From: Eubacteriales bacterium
GTDB lineage: Bacteria > Bacillota > Clostridia > Saccharofermentanales > Fastidiosipilaceae
Length of the DNA stretch: 55,996 bases
NCBI GenBank assembly: GCA_030537565.1
Contig: JAUNVS010000004.1
Span: forward strand, 1-55,996
Reading direction: 5' to 3'
Shown one piece after another: positions 8,037 to 16,237 of the stretch; position 1 is the stretch's first letter, and each line of letters begins with the position of its first letter. A program made the position numbers and the translations under genes. Under the pieces are notes generated by a model. The model saw nothing but the letters and a program-made list of their open reading frames with translations, was not told the origin of the DNA and did no database searches.

Positions 8037-9081
8037 GAAGCAGAAATCGGATGATTATCGTCGTTTACAGACGGAACTACGGGGCGGAGAATTGAAGCCA
8101 CTTTACTTGATCTATGGCTCCGAGGCCTATCTCGAAGAGGCGGCTGTCAAACAATTGAAGTCGCTCTGCATGCCTGAGTCAAATCCGCTCGATGAGGAGA
8201 TTATCGACCTCGATGAGCGTCCGGATGAAGAGCTTTTAATTCGCCTCAGCCAGAGTCTTAAGATGCCGGCGTTTATGGCGAAGCGACGTTTTATTCTGAT
8301 TCGAAATAGCGGCCTCTTTTATAAGCATAAGTCGCTGGAGGAGGCGGCGAGGCGGCTGATCGAAGCATCAAATGAGGGCGCCTGCCTCTGCTTCTATGAG
8401 AATCGCGTCGATCGGCGCACTGCTCTGTATAAGGAGCTGGAGCGTCGTGAGGCGACGTATTCGATTGAAGCCCCAGATAGTGCTGCGATCGGCGAGTGGG
8501 TGGCGAGCTATTTTCGCAAGTTTGGACGGGGCATCGATGCAGCGGCTGTCGAATCCTTGATCGAGCGCTGCGATGCCTCGATGTGCCTGATGCGTTCGGA
8601 GATGGAGAAGCTGCGTATCTATGTCGAGGGAAGCGGGGCTGATCGGGTTTCATTGGCGACGGTCGAAGCGATTTCGATTCCCAATTTAAATGCGGATATC
8701 TTTGCACTCTGTGATGCAATTTCACGTAAGCAACTCCCTGAGAGTCTCGAACTCTATCAACGGATGATGGCGCGCCGAGAGCCGCATGCCGTGATTCTCC
8801 TCATGTTGCAGAGGCATTTTAGGGAACTCTATGTGCTGCGCTCTGCGCGTGCTGAGCATTATTCAGAAGATTATATTCTCGAAGTTCTCGCATATAAGAA
8901 GTCAATGCGGTGGAAAATCGATAAGTTGGCCCGACAGGCGCGGCTCTTCGATGCGCTTCAGCTGAGCTTCCTGATTAAGCTGGCTGCGAAGACGGATCTT
9001 CGTATGAAGCAGACGAGCGTCGATGCGGATGCTCTCTTGATGGAACTCTTGGCGACTGCGAATAGTCATGCGGCGTTTTAG
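8029..9081 (+). CDS. holA: DNA polymerase III subunit delta
   Basis: Clamp-loader subunit that opens the beta clamp, 350 residues, normal for the family. Start ATG 8029 follows GAGGAG by five bases and overlaps the comEC stop. The N-terminal part has the YLIYGSEAYLEEAA motif near residue 24, which resembles a degenerate AAA+ P-loop without GKT, as expected for delta. The C-terminal part has the helical collar, with IDKLARQARLF and the KTDLRMKQ stretch near the end. Family and position after comEC agree. Confidence 0.92.
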   Translation: MAKKQKSDDYRRLQTELRGGELKPLYLIYGSEAYLEEAAVKQLKSLCMPESNPLDEEIIDLDERPDEELLIRLSQSLKMPAFMAKRRFILIRNSGLFYKHKSLEEAARRLIEASNEGACLCFYENRVDRRTALYKELERREATYSIEAPDSAAIGEWVASYFRKFGRGIDAAAVESLIERCDASMCLMRSEMEKLRIYVEGSGADRVSLATVEAISIPNLNADIFALCDAISRKQLPESLELYQRMMARREPHAVILLMLQRHFRELYVLRSARAEHYSEDYILEVLAYKKSMRWKIDKLARQARLFDALQLSFLIKLAAKTDLRMKQTSVDADALLMELLATANSHAAF

Positions 9082-9151
9082 TTCGCTTCCTGGAATTGTC
9101 GGGACTGAGGCGTGCTGGCTTTGACGTGGATAGTGAATTTGTGTGAGATTT

Positions 9152-9180
9152 TTGCGGGTAAATGAAAAAAAAGTTATAAT
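9152..9180 (+). promoter_or_regulatory. Promoter of the SEC-C protein gene
   Basis: TTGCGG at 9152-9157, 17-base spacer, consensus TATAAT at 9175-9180. The predicted transcript start is near 9187. Confidence 0.75.
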
Positions 9181-9205
9181 TTTCGCTTGATTGATCTCGC
9201 TGAGG

Positions 9206-9217
9206 CGAGAATTCTCG
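9206..9217. repeat. 12-base palindrome between promoter and ribosome binding site
   Basis: CGAGAATTCTCG is a perfect palindrome about 25 bases downstream of the -10 and ends just before GGAGG. It may be an operator or a small RNA hairpin. It occurs next to a strong promoter but nothing else supports a role. Confidence 0.4.
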
Positions 9218-9225
9218 GAGGTTTT

Positions 9226-9744
9226 ATGTCTTATTATTCAGTCTGGTCGCAGAAGAGCGAAGATATCAGCGATCCGAAACAATATGAGAAGTACATTCAG
9301 AAATATTATGTCCTCGAGCGAGAGGCCTATCGTTATCTATTGAACGACTATGCTGGCGATCGTAAACAGTCGGAGGAGAAGTCGGCACGTGAATGGGCGA
9401 CGACCCTTGGATTTGACAGTGATATGGACATTTTCGTCGGTTTCCTCGAGGGAATGCAGTCGAGTTCCAATGTCGAATATCCGCTTGAAGACGTGGTCGA
9501 TGAGACGCCCGTACACTTCGACCTCGACTATGAGAAGCTGCTCTATAGCATGCATGAAGCAAAGGCGAACTGGCTCTTCGGCCTCGATGAGTGGAAGCTG
9601 GTGCTTGATCCAGAGCGTCATCAGGAGATCGTAAAACAGTTCCGTCGTGATCATATTGCCGTCAGTAATAAGGTCGGTCGAAATGAACCCTGCCCCTGCG
9701 GTAGCGGTAAGAAGTATAAGGCTTGCTGCGGGAAGAATGCCTAA
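9226..9744 (+). CDS. SEC-C zinc-binding motif protein
   Basis: A 172-residue protein of unknown role, ending in a SEC-C motif [19 protein letters not shown] at residues 149-167. This is nearly the same zinc-binding tail as on SecA at the end of 17422-20295. The rest ([17 protein letters not shown] onward) is acidic and helical and has none of the SecA motor motifs, so a SecA annotation would be wrong. Start ATG 9226 follows GGAGG by five bases; earlier in-frame TTG codons lack a ribosome binding site. The SEC-C motif in SecA binds zinc and contacts SecB or ribosomes, so a ribosome or chaperone role is possible but is only inference. Confidence 0.85.
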   Translation: MSYYSVWSQKSEDISDPKQYEKYIQKYYVLEREAYRYLLNDYAGDRKQSEEKSAREWATTLGFDSDMDIFVGFLEGMQSSSNVEYPLEDVVDETPVHFDLDYEKLLYSMHEAKANWLFGLDEWKLVLDPERHQEIVKQFRRDHIAVSNKVGRNEPCPCGSGKKYKACCGKNA

Positions 9745-9822
9745 TCTGGACCTCGGTCAATAGCCGTGGGGATTAGGCCCGTTGGGCTGATGTGCGTGCG
9801 CGTTAGAAATTGAGGGGATAGG

Positions 9823-11223
9823 ATGGAACGCCAGGGGCTAAAAATTCGTGAGATCTATGAGAAACTCGAGGCTTACGATAAGCAGACTGTGACGGTTGAG
9901 GGTTGGGCGAAAACGATCCGTGACCAAAAGGCTTTTGCCTTTATTCACTTGAGCGATGGGAGTCAATTCAAGCCGATTCAGCTCGTCGTCAATCGCGAGG
10001 CAGTTGATAATTATGATCTCGTGGTTCGTGCGGGGACTTCCGCTGCTTTTCGGGTGAGCGGTATTTTGCATGTGACCCCGGAGGCGAAGCAGGCCTGCGA
10101 GATCGAAGTCACTTCGATCGAGGTCGTCGGTGAGAGCCCGGCTGACTATCCCTTACAGCCGAAGCGCCATAGTCCAGAGTTCTTGCGTACGATTCCACAC
10201 CTGCGTCCTCGTACGAATCTTTTCCAGGCCGTGTTTCGGCTTCGATCGGAAACGGCCTATGCGATTCATGAATTCTTCCACGAGCGGGCCTTTGTCTATG
10301 TCCATACGCCGATTTTGACGGGAAATGATGCCGAGGGCGCTGGGGAGATGTTCCGCGTAACCAACTTCGACCTCGGCCAGCCGCCACGTACGGATAGCGG
10401 AGAAATTGACTATCACGAGGATTTCTTCGCGAAGCCGATGATGCTGACGGTGACGGGGCAGCTTCATGTTGAAGCCTTTGCCCAGTCCTTTGGAAATGTC
10501 TATACCTTCGGGCCGACCTTCCGTGCAGAGCATTCGAATACACCGCGCCATGCGGCCGAATTTTGGATGATTGAACCTGAGATTGCCTTTGCAGATCTCG
10601 AGGATAATATGAATCTCGCTGAGGATATGATGGCCTTTGTCCTCGATAAGGTTTTGCATCGCTGCCCACAAGAACTAGAATTCTTAAACCAATTCGTCGA
10701 CAAGACCTTAATCAAGCGTCTTGAGACGCAATCAAAGGCGAAGTTTGAGAAGATTAGCTATACGGATGCGATTAAGCTATTGGAAAAAGAAAATCATCGC
10801 TTTAAGTATCCAGTTTCCTGGGGCTGCGACTTACAGACGGAGCACGAGCGCTTCCTCACCGAAGAGCTCTTCCACAGCCCTGTTTTCGTCCGCGATTATC
10901 CGGCAGAGATTAAAGCCTTTTACATGCGCCTCAACGAGGATGGTAAGACGGTAGCTGCGATGGATGGACTCGTTCCAGGGGTCGGCGAATTGATCGGCGG
11001 CAGCCAGCGCGAGGAGCGAGCCGATTACCTCGATGCGATGATTCGAAAAAAAGGTCTCGAGCCAGCCGATTATGCCTGGTATCAAATTCTGAGACGCTAT
11101 GGCAGCACGAAACATGCCGGCTATGGGGTTGGGTTTGAGCGTTTGCTTATGTACCTCAGCGGCGTTAACAACATTCGAGACGTCCTGCCCTATCCACGGA
11201 CAACTGGCCAAGCCCTCTATTGA
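9823..11223 (+). CDS. asnS: Asparaginyl-tRNA synthetase
   Basis: Class IIb synthetase that charges tRNA-Asn, 466 residues. The N-terminal OB fold carries VEGWAKTIRDQKAFAFIHL near residue 26. Motif 2 is FRAEHSNTPRHAAEFWMIE near 231, and motif 3 is GYGVGFERLLMYLSG near 432 followed by DVLPYPRT. The AEFWM and YPRT signatures separate it from AspRS. Start ATG 9823 follows GAGGGGATAGG. No T-box precedes it, unlike many Bacillota synthetase genes; the 78-base gap is too short for one. Confidence 0.96.
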   Translation: MERQGLKIREIYEKLEAYDKQTVTVEGWAKTIRDQKAFAFIHLSDGSQFKPIQLVVNREAVDNYDLVVRAGTSAAFRVSGILHVTPEAKQACEIEVTSIEVVGESPADYPLQPKRHSPEFLRTIPHLRPRTNLFQAVFRLRSETAYAIHEFFHERAFVYVHTPILTGNDAEGAGEMFRVTNFDLGQPPRTDSGEIDYHEDFFAKPMMLTVTGQLHVEAFAQSFGNVYTFGPTFRAEHSNTPRHAAEFWMIEPEIAFADLEDNMNLAEDMMAFVLDKVLHRCPQELEFLNQFVDKTLIKRLETQSKAKFEKISYTDAIKLLEKENHRFKYPVSWGCDLQTEHERFLTEELFHSPVFVRDYPAEIKAFYMRLNEDGKTVAAMDGLVPGVGELIGGSQREERADYLDAMIRKKGLEPADYAWYQILRRYGSTKHAGYGVGFERLLMYLSGVNNIRDVLPYPRTTGQALY

Positions 11224-11252
11224 TAGTTCAGCAACATCTGATGCTGTGTCGA

Positions 11253-11281
11253 AACTTCCCCAGATCTGGGGAAGTTTTTTT
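11253..11281 (+). terminator. Terminator after asnS
   Basis: A perfect 24-base palindrome at 11253-11276 centred on CAGATCTG, running into seven or more T from 11275. Strong rho-independent terminator. Confidence 0.9.
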
Positions 11282-11310
11282 GCCTTTTATTCAATTTTTT
11301 CTACCGTACA

Positions 11311-11341
11311 CTGCTCCTATAAATGCCCAAAGGAGGAGCAG
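11311..11341 (+). promoter_or_regulatory. Inverted repeat masking the radC ribosome binding site
   Basis: CTGCTCCT at 11311-11318 is complementary to AGGAGCAG at 11334-11341, which overlaps the Shine-Dalgarno sequence and touches the ATG. A TATAAA at 11319-11324 lies in the loop. If that is the radC -10, the left arm is not transcribed and only longer read-through transcripts would fold. Confidence 0.45.
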
Positions 11342-12031
11342 ATGACACATATTCGACTTGAAGATTTACCAGAACATGAGCGCCCATATGAACGCCTCTA
11401 TCACATCGGGGTCGAGGTCTTAAGTGATCGAGAATTACTATCGATTATTCTGCAATCGGGGCATGCTGGAAGCAGCAGTCTCAATCTGGCTGAGGAAATT
11501 CTCCATGATGTCGGGGAGCTTGGATTATCGGGGCTCAGCCGCTACCAGGCCCAAGAGTTTGAACGTTATCGTGGGATTGGACGGGCGAAGGCCGTTCGTC
11601 TATGTGCGGCCTTTGAACTCGGGCGGCGGGCCCAGTTTAAACCGCTTCGACCGAGAGAGGTGCTGAACTCGCCGCTTCGAATACGTGATTTTATGGCGCC
11701 GCTTCTTCAGGATTTGGAGCATGAAGAGATTCATATTCTCTACCTCGATGTGCGGGCACGATTGATTCGGCGTCAGCGACTTAGTCGAGGGGGCCTCGGT
11801 GAGTGCCGAGTCGATCTGCGGCAGCTCTGTCGGGAGGCCTTGCGAGCTAATGCCTCGGCGGCGGTTCTCCTCCACAACCATCCTTCAGGGGATGTCTCGC
11901 CCTCAGAGAGTGATCGAATTGCGACTCGAGAGGTGGAGAAGGCTCTGAAGAGTATAGGGATTGAACTCTTTGACCATCTCGTATTGGCACGAGAGTCCTA
12001 CTACAGCTTCAGGGCGCAGGGAGATCTCTAG
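11342..12031 (+). CDS. radC: RadC family JAMM/MPN domain protein
   Basis: RadC family member, 229 residues, the usual length. Start ATG 11342 follows AGGAGGAGC. An N-terminal helix-hairpin-helix-like part (YRGIGRAKAVRLCAAFELGRR near residue 79) precedes the JAMM metal site LLHNHPSGDVSPSESD near 176-191, with both histidines, serine and aspartate present. The conserved YLDVRARL motif lies near 136. Despite its name the family is not firmly tied to repair; it is often linked to competence or mobile elements. It stands alone here. Confidence 0.92.
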   Translation: MTHIRLEDLPEHERPYERLYHIGVEVLSDRELLSIILQSGHAGSSSLNLAEEILHDVGELGLSGLSRYQAQEFERYRGIGRAKAVRLCAAFELGRRAQFKPLRPREVLNSPLRIRDFMAPLLQDLEHEEIHILYLDVRARLIRRQRLSRGGLGECRVDLRQLCREALRANASAAVLLHNHPSGDVSPSESDRIATREVEKALKSIGIELFDHLVLARESYYSFRAQGDL

Positions 12032-12159
12032 ACTTCGGCGGCTCTGTTTGAGGGAAATACTCCTGTGATCTGAATAGGGGGAAGGCATCAATTATATAGA
12101 TAAACTGCACAACAAAAATGTTAGATAAAAGTTATTTTTGCGAAGTTTATTAGAAAAGC

Positions 12160-12188
12160 TTGTCTCAAAACTGAAAAATGACTACAAT
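12160..12188 (+). promoter_or_regulatory. Promoter of the MGS-like gene
   Basis: TTGTCT at 12160-12165, 17-base spacer, TACAAT at 12183-12188. The predicted start lies about 45 bases before the GTG start codon. The remainder of 12032-12238 is AT-rich and shows no gene. Confidence 0.65.
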
Positions 12189-12238
12189 TCAGCTAGTGAT
12201 ACCAAGCTGTAACAGGCTTTTAGCTGAGGAGATTCGCC

Positions 12239-12628
12239 GTGAAAATAGTTGTCTTGGCCGACAGCCGCAAGAATGAATTATTGATCAATTTCTGCATTGC
12301 CTATAGTCAGCTGCTTGCGAATCATAGCCTGTACTCGACGATGAATACCGCGCGGCTCGTTGAGGCTTCTACACCTCTGAAGTTTATCGCGATCCCGAAC
12401 GATACGACTGGGGCGATTAATCAGCTGGCGCAGATGGCTTTTTACAATGAGATTGATGCCGTCATCTACCTGAGGGATAGCCTCTTCGCAGATTACAGTG
12501 AGCCGAATTCGCTGATGGAATCCTGTGACCGCAATAATATTCCATATGCGAGCAATATTGCTTCAGCGGAGATCCTCGTCCTCGCCATTGATCGTGGTGA
12601 CCTCGATTGGCGCGAGTTGCTTCGATAG
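12239..12628 (+). CDS. Methylglyoxal synthase-fold protein lacking the catalytic residues
   Basis: A 129-residue protein that aligns with methylglyoxal synthase across its length: VVLADSRKNEL matches the N-terminal strand, NEIDAVIYLRDSL matches the typical EIDLVIFLRDPL, and CDRNNIPYASNIASAE matches the C-terminal NIPLATNLATAE. Every catalytic position I can align has changed. The His19-Asp20 pair is Asp8-Ser9, the TGTTG phosphate loop reads TMNTA, catalytic Asp71 aligns with a non-acidic residue in the GAINQ segment, and His98/Asp101 become Ser/Asn in SEPNS. It probably binds a ligand or regulates something instead of making methylglyoxal. Start GTG 12239 follows GAGGAG. It has its own promoter and terminator. 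Confidence 0.75.
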   Translation: MKIVVLADSRKNELLINFCIAYSQLLANHSLYSTMNTARLVEASTPLKFIAIPNDTTGAINQLAQMAFYNEIDAVIYLRDSLFADYSEPNSLMESCDRNNIPYASNIASAEILVLAIDRGDLDWRELLR

Positions 12629-12691
12629 GATGCGATTGGATCCCTAGTCGACTCTGGTCTAAGCGATGTTTTGAATTTTTAGTGCCCATAT

Positions 12692-12722
12692 AGCCGATGG
12701 ATTTCGATTCATCGGCTTATTT
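12692..12722 (+). terminator. Terminator after the MGS-like gene
   Basis: AGCCGATG at 12692-12699 pairs with CATCGGCT at 12710-12717, followed by TATTTATT. Moderate T tract. Confidence 0.65.
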
Positions 12723-12801
12723 ATTGTCTGAAATTAAGCGCACGTGAACGATTCGTCTTAGCAGGAGTGGTTCTCTCTGCCTTTCAAGCCCTTAAGGGTA
12801 T

Positions 12802-12828
12802 AAAAAAAAGACCGCTCAGTGGCGGTCT
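12802..12828 (-). terminator. Terminator of the secreted-protein gene (minus strand)
   Basis: On the minus strand AGACCGC (plus 12822-12828) pairs with GCGGTCT (plus 12809-12815) and is followed by eight T (plus 12802-12809). It closes the gene at 12863-14149. Confidence 0.85.
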
Positions 12829-12862
12829 GTAAACGTCATTGTTTTCTTGCTAAGCGCTGACT

Positions 12863-14149
12863 CTACTCAAATGTACAGAGGGCAAAATCCCCAAAGTTAA
12901 AACATCCGTAAGAGGTGAATCCATTGACCTCCATGAAGTTTTTTTCTTGGTAGTTCGCATATTCTTCGGGCGTCAGAGTATTCGCATAAGCTGATTCATC
13001 TCGACGTGCCTGCATTTTTGCCTGACCGAATGCGATCGCTTGATCGTAAGTCGGGAAGATGTGGCAACTTAGAGACTCATAGTAGCCAGCCTCATGTGCT
13101 AAGTCGAGGTAGCTCTTCTGGGGCTGCGGCTCGGGCTGCGGAGCAGGTGTTGCTTGTGGCGCAGGAGCTGAAGTGACGGGAGATTGAGGAGAAAGCCCAG
13201 GATTTTGCTGTTCGGAGCTCGGCACTGACTTTGATCCGAGAGTAGGGGGTAAATTAGGCGCCTGATCGTTTGTAGCCTTGGCGCCCGTATCCGAGCACTT
13301 TTCAGTGCTGCTAGCAGCGGGCGTCGAATGGTTGGGATGATTAATTTGAAGATTCGGTAAATAGCCAGGATTGCCGCTGCGGGCAAGATGATCTGTGGAG
13401 CCATCTAATGCTGACTTAAGTCCCAAAGCAGTTTCGATTTGCAAGACAAGTTGATCTTCATTAAAGCTTAAAAGCACAAAGACATCCGCATCGTTAACTT
13501 GCTTTAGATTCAGACCCTCATCTGGAAGCAGATCAAGAATGAATAAATCCTGGTCTAGCTTCGCTTCGAAATAGCTGGTCTTACGCTCATTTAGACGATG
13601 CCAAAGTGGCGACTCGTTTTTTGTGAGCTCAGCCTCGACTTCGATGAGTACGGCTTGGTCTACAGTCTTCGTTTCTTCGCCTTCGACGCTAGGCGTGAGT
13701 GCATCGTTATCAATCCCATGATGGATTTCGACTTTCGCGATTAGATTGCGCTCAGGACTTTCTGCTGCATCTGCGTTCTCTGCCTCTGCGTCGTTGGCAC
13801 TTGCCTCTGTCGCTTCTGTCTCTTCTTCAGAGCCCCTCTCTTCGCGGAATATCAATCGCCCGTCATTTTCTTCGATCGCGTATTTGACTTCGGCTTTTCC
13901 TTCGAGGAGCAGATCACTTAGATCCTTATCGATGGAACATCTAAATGTTAAGTGGCTTCTGCCCTCGTCTAGGGCATCATTTGCTTTCGGATCTGCCTCG
14001 TTTGTTTCAGCCGAAAACTCCAACTTGATTCTCTTTTGATCCTTGCTATAGAGTCCATCTTTAGCATCTATGTCCAGTCCCAGTGTTCCAAGCAGCAATA
14101 GTCCTGCTAAGAGTGGATTTAGGGCATATAGTTTCAATTTCTTTCGCAT
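12863..14149 (-). CDS. Secreted proline-rich protein of unknown function
   Basis: 428 residues, family not recognised. The N terminus is a good signal peptide, with a basic start, a hydrophobic run at about 10-25 and an AKD cleavage context near residue 29. Next comes a beta-rich region with an acidic Glu/Ala stretch at about 104-131, then a Pro/Gln/Ser-rich linker at about 265-345. A C-terminal domain of roughly 80 residues (SYLDLAHEAGYYESLSCHIF onward) contains three cysteines and ends at CTFE. There is no anchor motif or lipobox, so it is probably released or held by the C-terminal domain. The layout of ligand region, flexible linker and compact end domain resembles extracellular binding proteins. 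Start ATG 14149 has only a weak GAGG upstream. Confidence 0.75.
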   Translation of the reverse strand: MRKKLKLYALNPLLAGLLLLGTLGLDIDAKDGLYSKDQKRIKLEFSAETNEADPKANDALDEGRSHLTFRCSIDKDLSDLLLEGKAEVKYAIEENDGRLIFREERGSEEETEATEASANDAEAENADAAESPERNLIAKVEIHHGIDNDALTPSVEGEETKTVDQAVLIEVEAELTKNESPLWHRLNERKTSYFEAKLDQDLFILDLLPDEGLNLKQVNDADVFVLLSFNEDQLVLQIETALGLKSALDGSTDHLARSGNPGYLPNLQINHPNHSTPAASSTEKCSDTGAKATNDQAPNLPPTLGSKSVPSSEQQNPGLSPQSPVTSAPAPQATPAPQPEPQPQKSYLDLAHEAGYYESLSCHIFPTYDQAIAFGQAKMQARRDESAYANTLTPEEYANYQEKNFMEVNGFTSYGCFNFGDFALCTFE

Positions 14150-14184
14150 GGATCCATCCTCTGTCTTGAATGATTTTCAGCCAA

Positions 14185-14214
14185 TTTATATTTCAGTTGC
14201 CGTTACAGACGCAA
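14185..14214 (-). promoter_or_regulatory. Promoter of the secreted-protein gene
   Basis: Read on the minus strand: TTGCGT (plus 14209-14214), 18-base spacer, TATAAA (plus 14185-14190). It is 36 bases before the start codon. On the plus strand TTGACA at 14254-14259 is a possible -35 for the pilin cluster, but no matching -10 is visible. Confidence 0.5.
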
Positions 14215-14354
14215 ACGGGGCGACTCCATTCATTGAACTCTAAATCCAACGGCTTGACAAACTGAGTGGATTGACTCGCGAATCCAAAAACGACAGTTTT
14301 TTGCCCTCAAAGTTTAAGAGGAGCCTCCTAGAATCGCGTCAGGAGGTGATTCAC

Positions 14355-14660
14355 ATGTCTAGAACCTTAGAGGCATCCTACGTGCTACCCATTTCGTTGA
14401 TCTTACTGATAACAGGATTCATCCTAGTTTTCATGTCGGTGATCAGCTGTCAATTGGCTTCGTTGGCCCACTTAAGATTGAGTTTTACCCGAAGTCGAAA
14501 TCAGCACTGCTATATCCAATATCAACAGAGTCCAGCTTCTCTTGATCCCTTCAATTCTCCGATCGAGTTGGCGGAGGCTGCGTCGAATTCTGAACAAGTT
14601 CTCTACCTCGCCTTTATCGTCGAAGATCTCTTTAATTTGGCAAAGGGGGGCGAGTCATGA
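14355..14660 (+). CDS. TadE-like pseudopilin
   Basis: A 101-residue membrane protein. Start ATG 14355 is set by AGGAGGTGAT seven bases upstream, the best ribosome binding site in the area. The N terminus reads TLEASYVLPISLILLITGF: a glutamate followed by a proline-interrupted hydrophobic helix, the usual TadE/pseudopilin pattern. The rest is a short soluble domain ending in LAKGGES. TadE-like proteins are minor pilins of Tad pili. It overlaps the next gene by four bases (ATGA), which marks the first of three coupled genes. Confidence 0.75.
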   Translation: MSRTLEASYVLPISLILLITGFILVFMSVISCQLASLAHLRLSFTRSRNQHCYIQYQQSPASLDPFNSPIELAEAASNSEQVLYLAFIVEDLFNLAKGGES

Positions 14661-16237
14661 ATCGTGATCGCTGTAGAGATCGAGGGGCGGTGACCATTAT
14701 GATGGCCCTCATCCTCGCCTCGTCGCTGAGTCTTCTGGGGGTTCTCGAGGTCTATGTGAATTACAAACTATTTGAAGCTCGCCTCGCCTCGGCGATGACG
14801 CAACAGATGGAGGTGCTGCTGGCCAATTACGATCGAAAACTCGCGGATCGATATGGTCTCATGGCTTTTCCGAAGTCAGTGCTGACCAGTCGAGATTTCG
14901 ATGAGCAGCTAAGCATGCACGCTCGTTTCCATCCCGAAGCGCAAGTGAGTGCTGAGAATCCTCTGGCTGAAGGCAGTGTCTTAGAGGAACAGATTCTCCT
15001 CTTTATGCGGCCCAGATTTCCGATTGCGGTCGGGCGGGCGGTTTTTGATCGGATTCGGGCCCTTGATCCCAAGCGACGCGAGCTCCCAGCTCTGCCTAAT
15101 CCAATCAACCCAGATCGAGATCTCTTGGGCGACGTAGAGTTTTCAGCGAGGGCCTTGCCTGCTCAATCTCCCGAGCTTTCGAGAGCGCAGGATCGCAGTG
15201 AGCCGGTCTATGAATTGCTCTGGACGCATCCATTATTTCCTTGGATTAATCGAGAAATTGATATCAATGATGGAGTGAATCGACTTCGAGATGCACTCGA
15301 GGGAAACGAGGTCGAAGAGCTGCTGCGCTACCGGGAAATGGCCAATATTGACGAGGAGAGCTATGAGGCACTCAGTCCTGATGAAAAGGCCAAGGTCGAT
15401 GCCCTCCGTCGTGAATCGATTAGTATGAATCATCTCCAGGAGATGATTTCGAAGCATCGCCGAGAGGGCTCAGAGTTATTTGCGGGGCATGAAAGTGTTG
15501 AACTCGCGAACTTGTTAAGTCGGGCGGAGGATTTGCTTCAACGCTTTCATGCGAGTGAGATCCCCGTCTACGATGCGATTTGTATCAATGAGTATGCCGT
15601 TTCGATGTTTTCATGTACAAGTCGCCCCCATAATGGTCAGGCTCCCGCTTCCAAGCTTAACTCACACATCACGATGCGAAGTCATCCATTTGCTACCCAG
15701 AGCTATTCCTCGCCCTATGAAGTCGAGGAGATCCTCACCGGCTTGTCTGGACAGAGTGCGGCCCTGCTCGCACAGTTTGAAGTCTTCTTGATGCGTCTGC
15801 TTGTCCAAAGCATCCATCTATTTACATCTCCGATGGGAGCGAATGGTTTGCGTTTGGCCGCAGCTGGCCTGACCTTTCTCGCCTGGATCTTCGGTATGCC
15901 CATCCCCTACCACGCCATTTTGAATTTCTTGATCTTTTTAAGAGCTTGCAAGTATTCGTATCGGGATCTCAGGGCCCTCAAACGGGGAGAGACTGTTCCA
16001 ATTTATCCAGGACATCCCCTGCAAGTGGACTATGTCGATTACATGAGGCTCTTTATGTTCCTTGTTCCCCGAGGGACGAAGCTGGTTCGAATTGGCAAAC
16101 AAATTGCTCGCAATTGTCCTGGTGATTTCTATACGCGGCTTCGAATCGAGGCACAGTGGGCTGTTGTTGGGAGGAGGAAGTCTGATGCCTTTGAAGATTA
16201 TTATCGACTCAGCTATCAGCCGCAGGACGCTTCCTGA
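14657..16237 (+). CDS. DUF5702-like membrane-anchored protein of the Tad-type cluster
   Basis: 526 residues. The N terminus RDRGAVTIMMALILASSLSL is a pseudopilin-like signal with an uncleaved helix at about 10-32, followed by ANYDRKLADRYGLMAF near residue 55. That is the DUF5702 pattern (EYDRxLxxxYGLF) found beside TadE/TadG-like genes in Clostridia. A long helical, charged extracytoplasmic region follows. A second hydrophobic region lies at about 385-440 (AAAGLTFLAWIFGMPIPYHA), then a basic tail. Start ATG 14657 sits in the ATGA overlap with the upstream pilin gene. Role: probably a structural or assembly component of a surface pilus; no catalytic motif is visible. Confidence 0.65.
   Translation: MNRDRCRDRGAVTIMMALILASSLSLLGVLEVYVNYKLFEARLASAMTQQMEVLLANYDRKLADRYGLMAFPKSVLTSRDFDEQLSMHARFHPEAQVSAENPLAEGSVLEEQILLFMRPRFPIAVGRAVFDRIRALDPKRRELPALPNPINPDRDLLGDVEFSARALPAQSPELSRAQDRSEPVYELLWTHPLFPWINREIDINDGVNRLRDALEGNEVEELLRYREMANIDEESYEALSPDEKAKVDALRRESISMNHLQEMISKHRREGSELFAGHESVELANLLSRAEDLLQRFHASEIPVYDAICINEYAVSMFSCTSRPHNGQAPASKLNSHITMRSHPFATQSYSSPYEVEEILTGLSGQSAALLAQFEVFLMRLLVQSIHLFTSPMGANGLRLAAAGLTFLAWIFGMPIPYHAILNFLIFLRACKYSYRDLRALKRGETVPIYPGHPLQVDYVDYMRLFMFLVPRGTKLVRIGKQIARNCPGDFYTRLRIEAQWAVVGRRKSDAFEDYYRLSYQPQDAS

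Noticed and set aside
9226-9744. Annotation as a second SecA
   Set aside because: Only the zinc tail is shared; none of the ATPase motifs is present.
10109-10669. 186- and 172-residue open frames on the minus strand inside asnS
   Set aside because: They are shadows of a strongly coding plus-strand gene, with no ribosome binding site and unlike-protein composition.
12239-12628. Annotation as an active methylglyoxal synthase
   Set aside because: All aligned catalytic residues are substituted.
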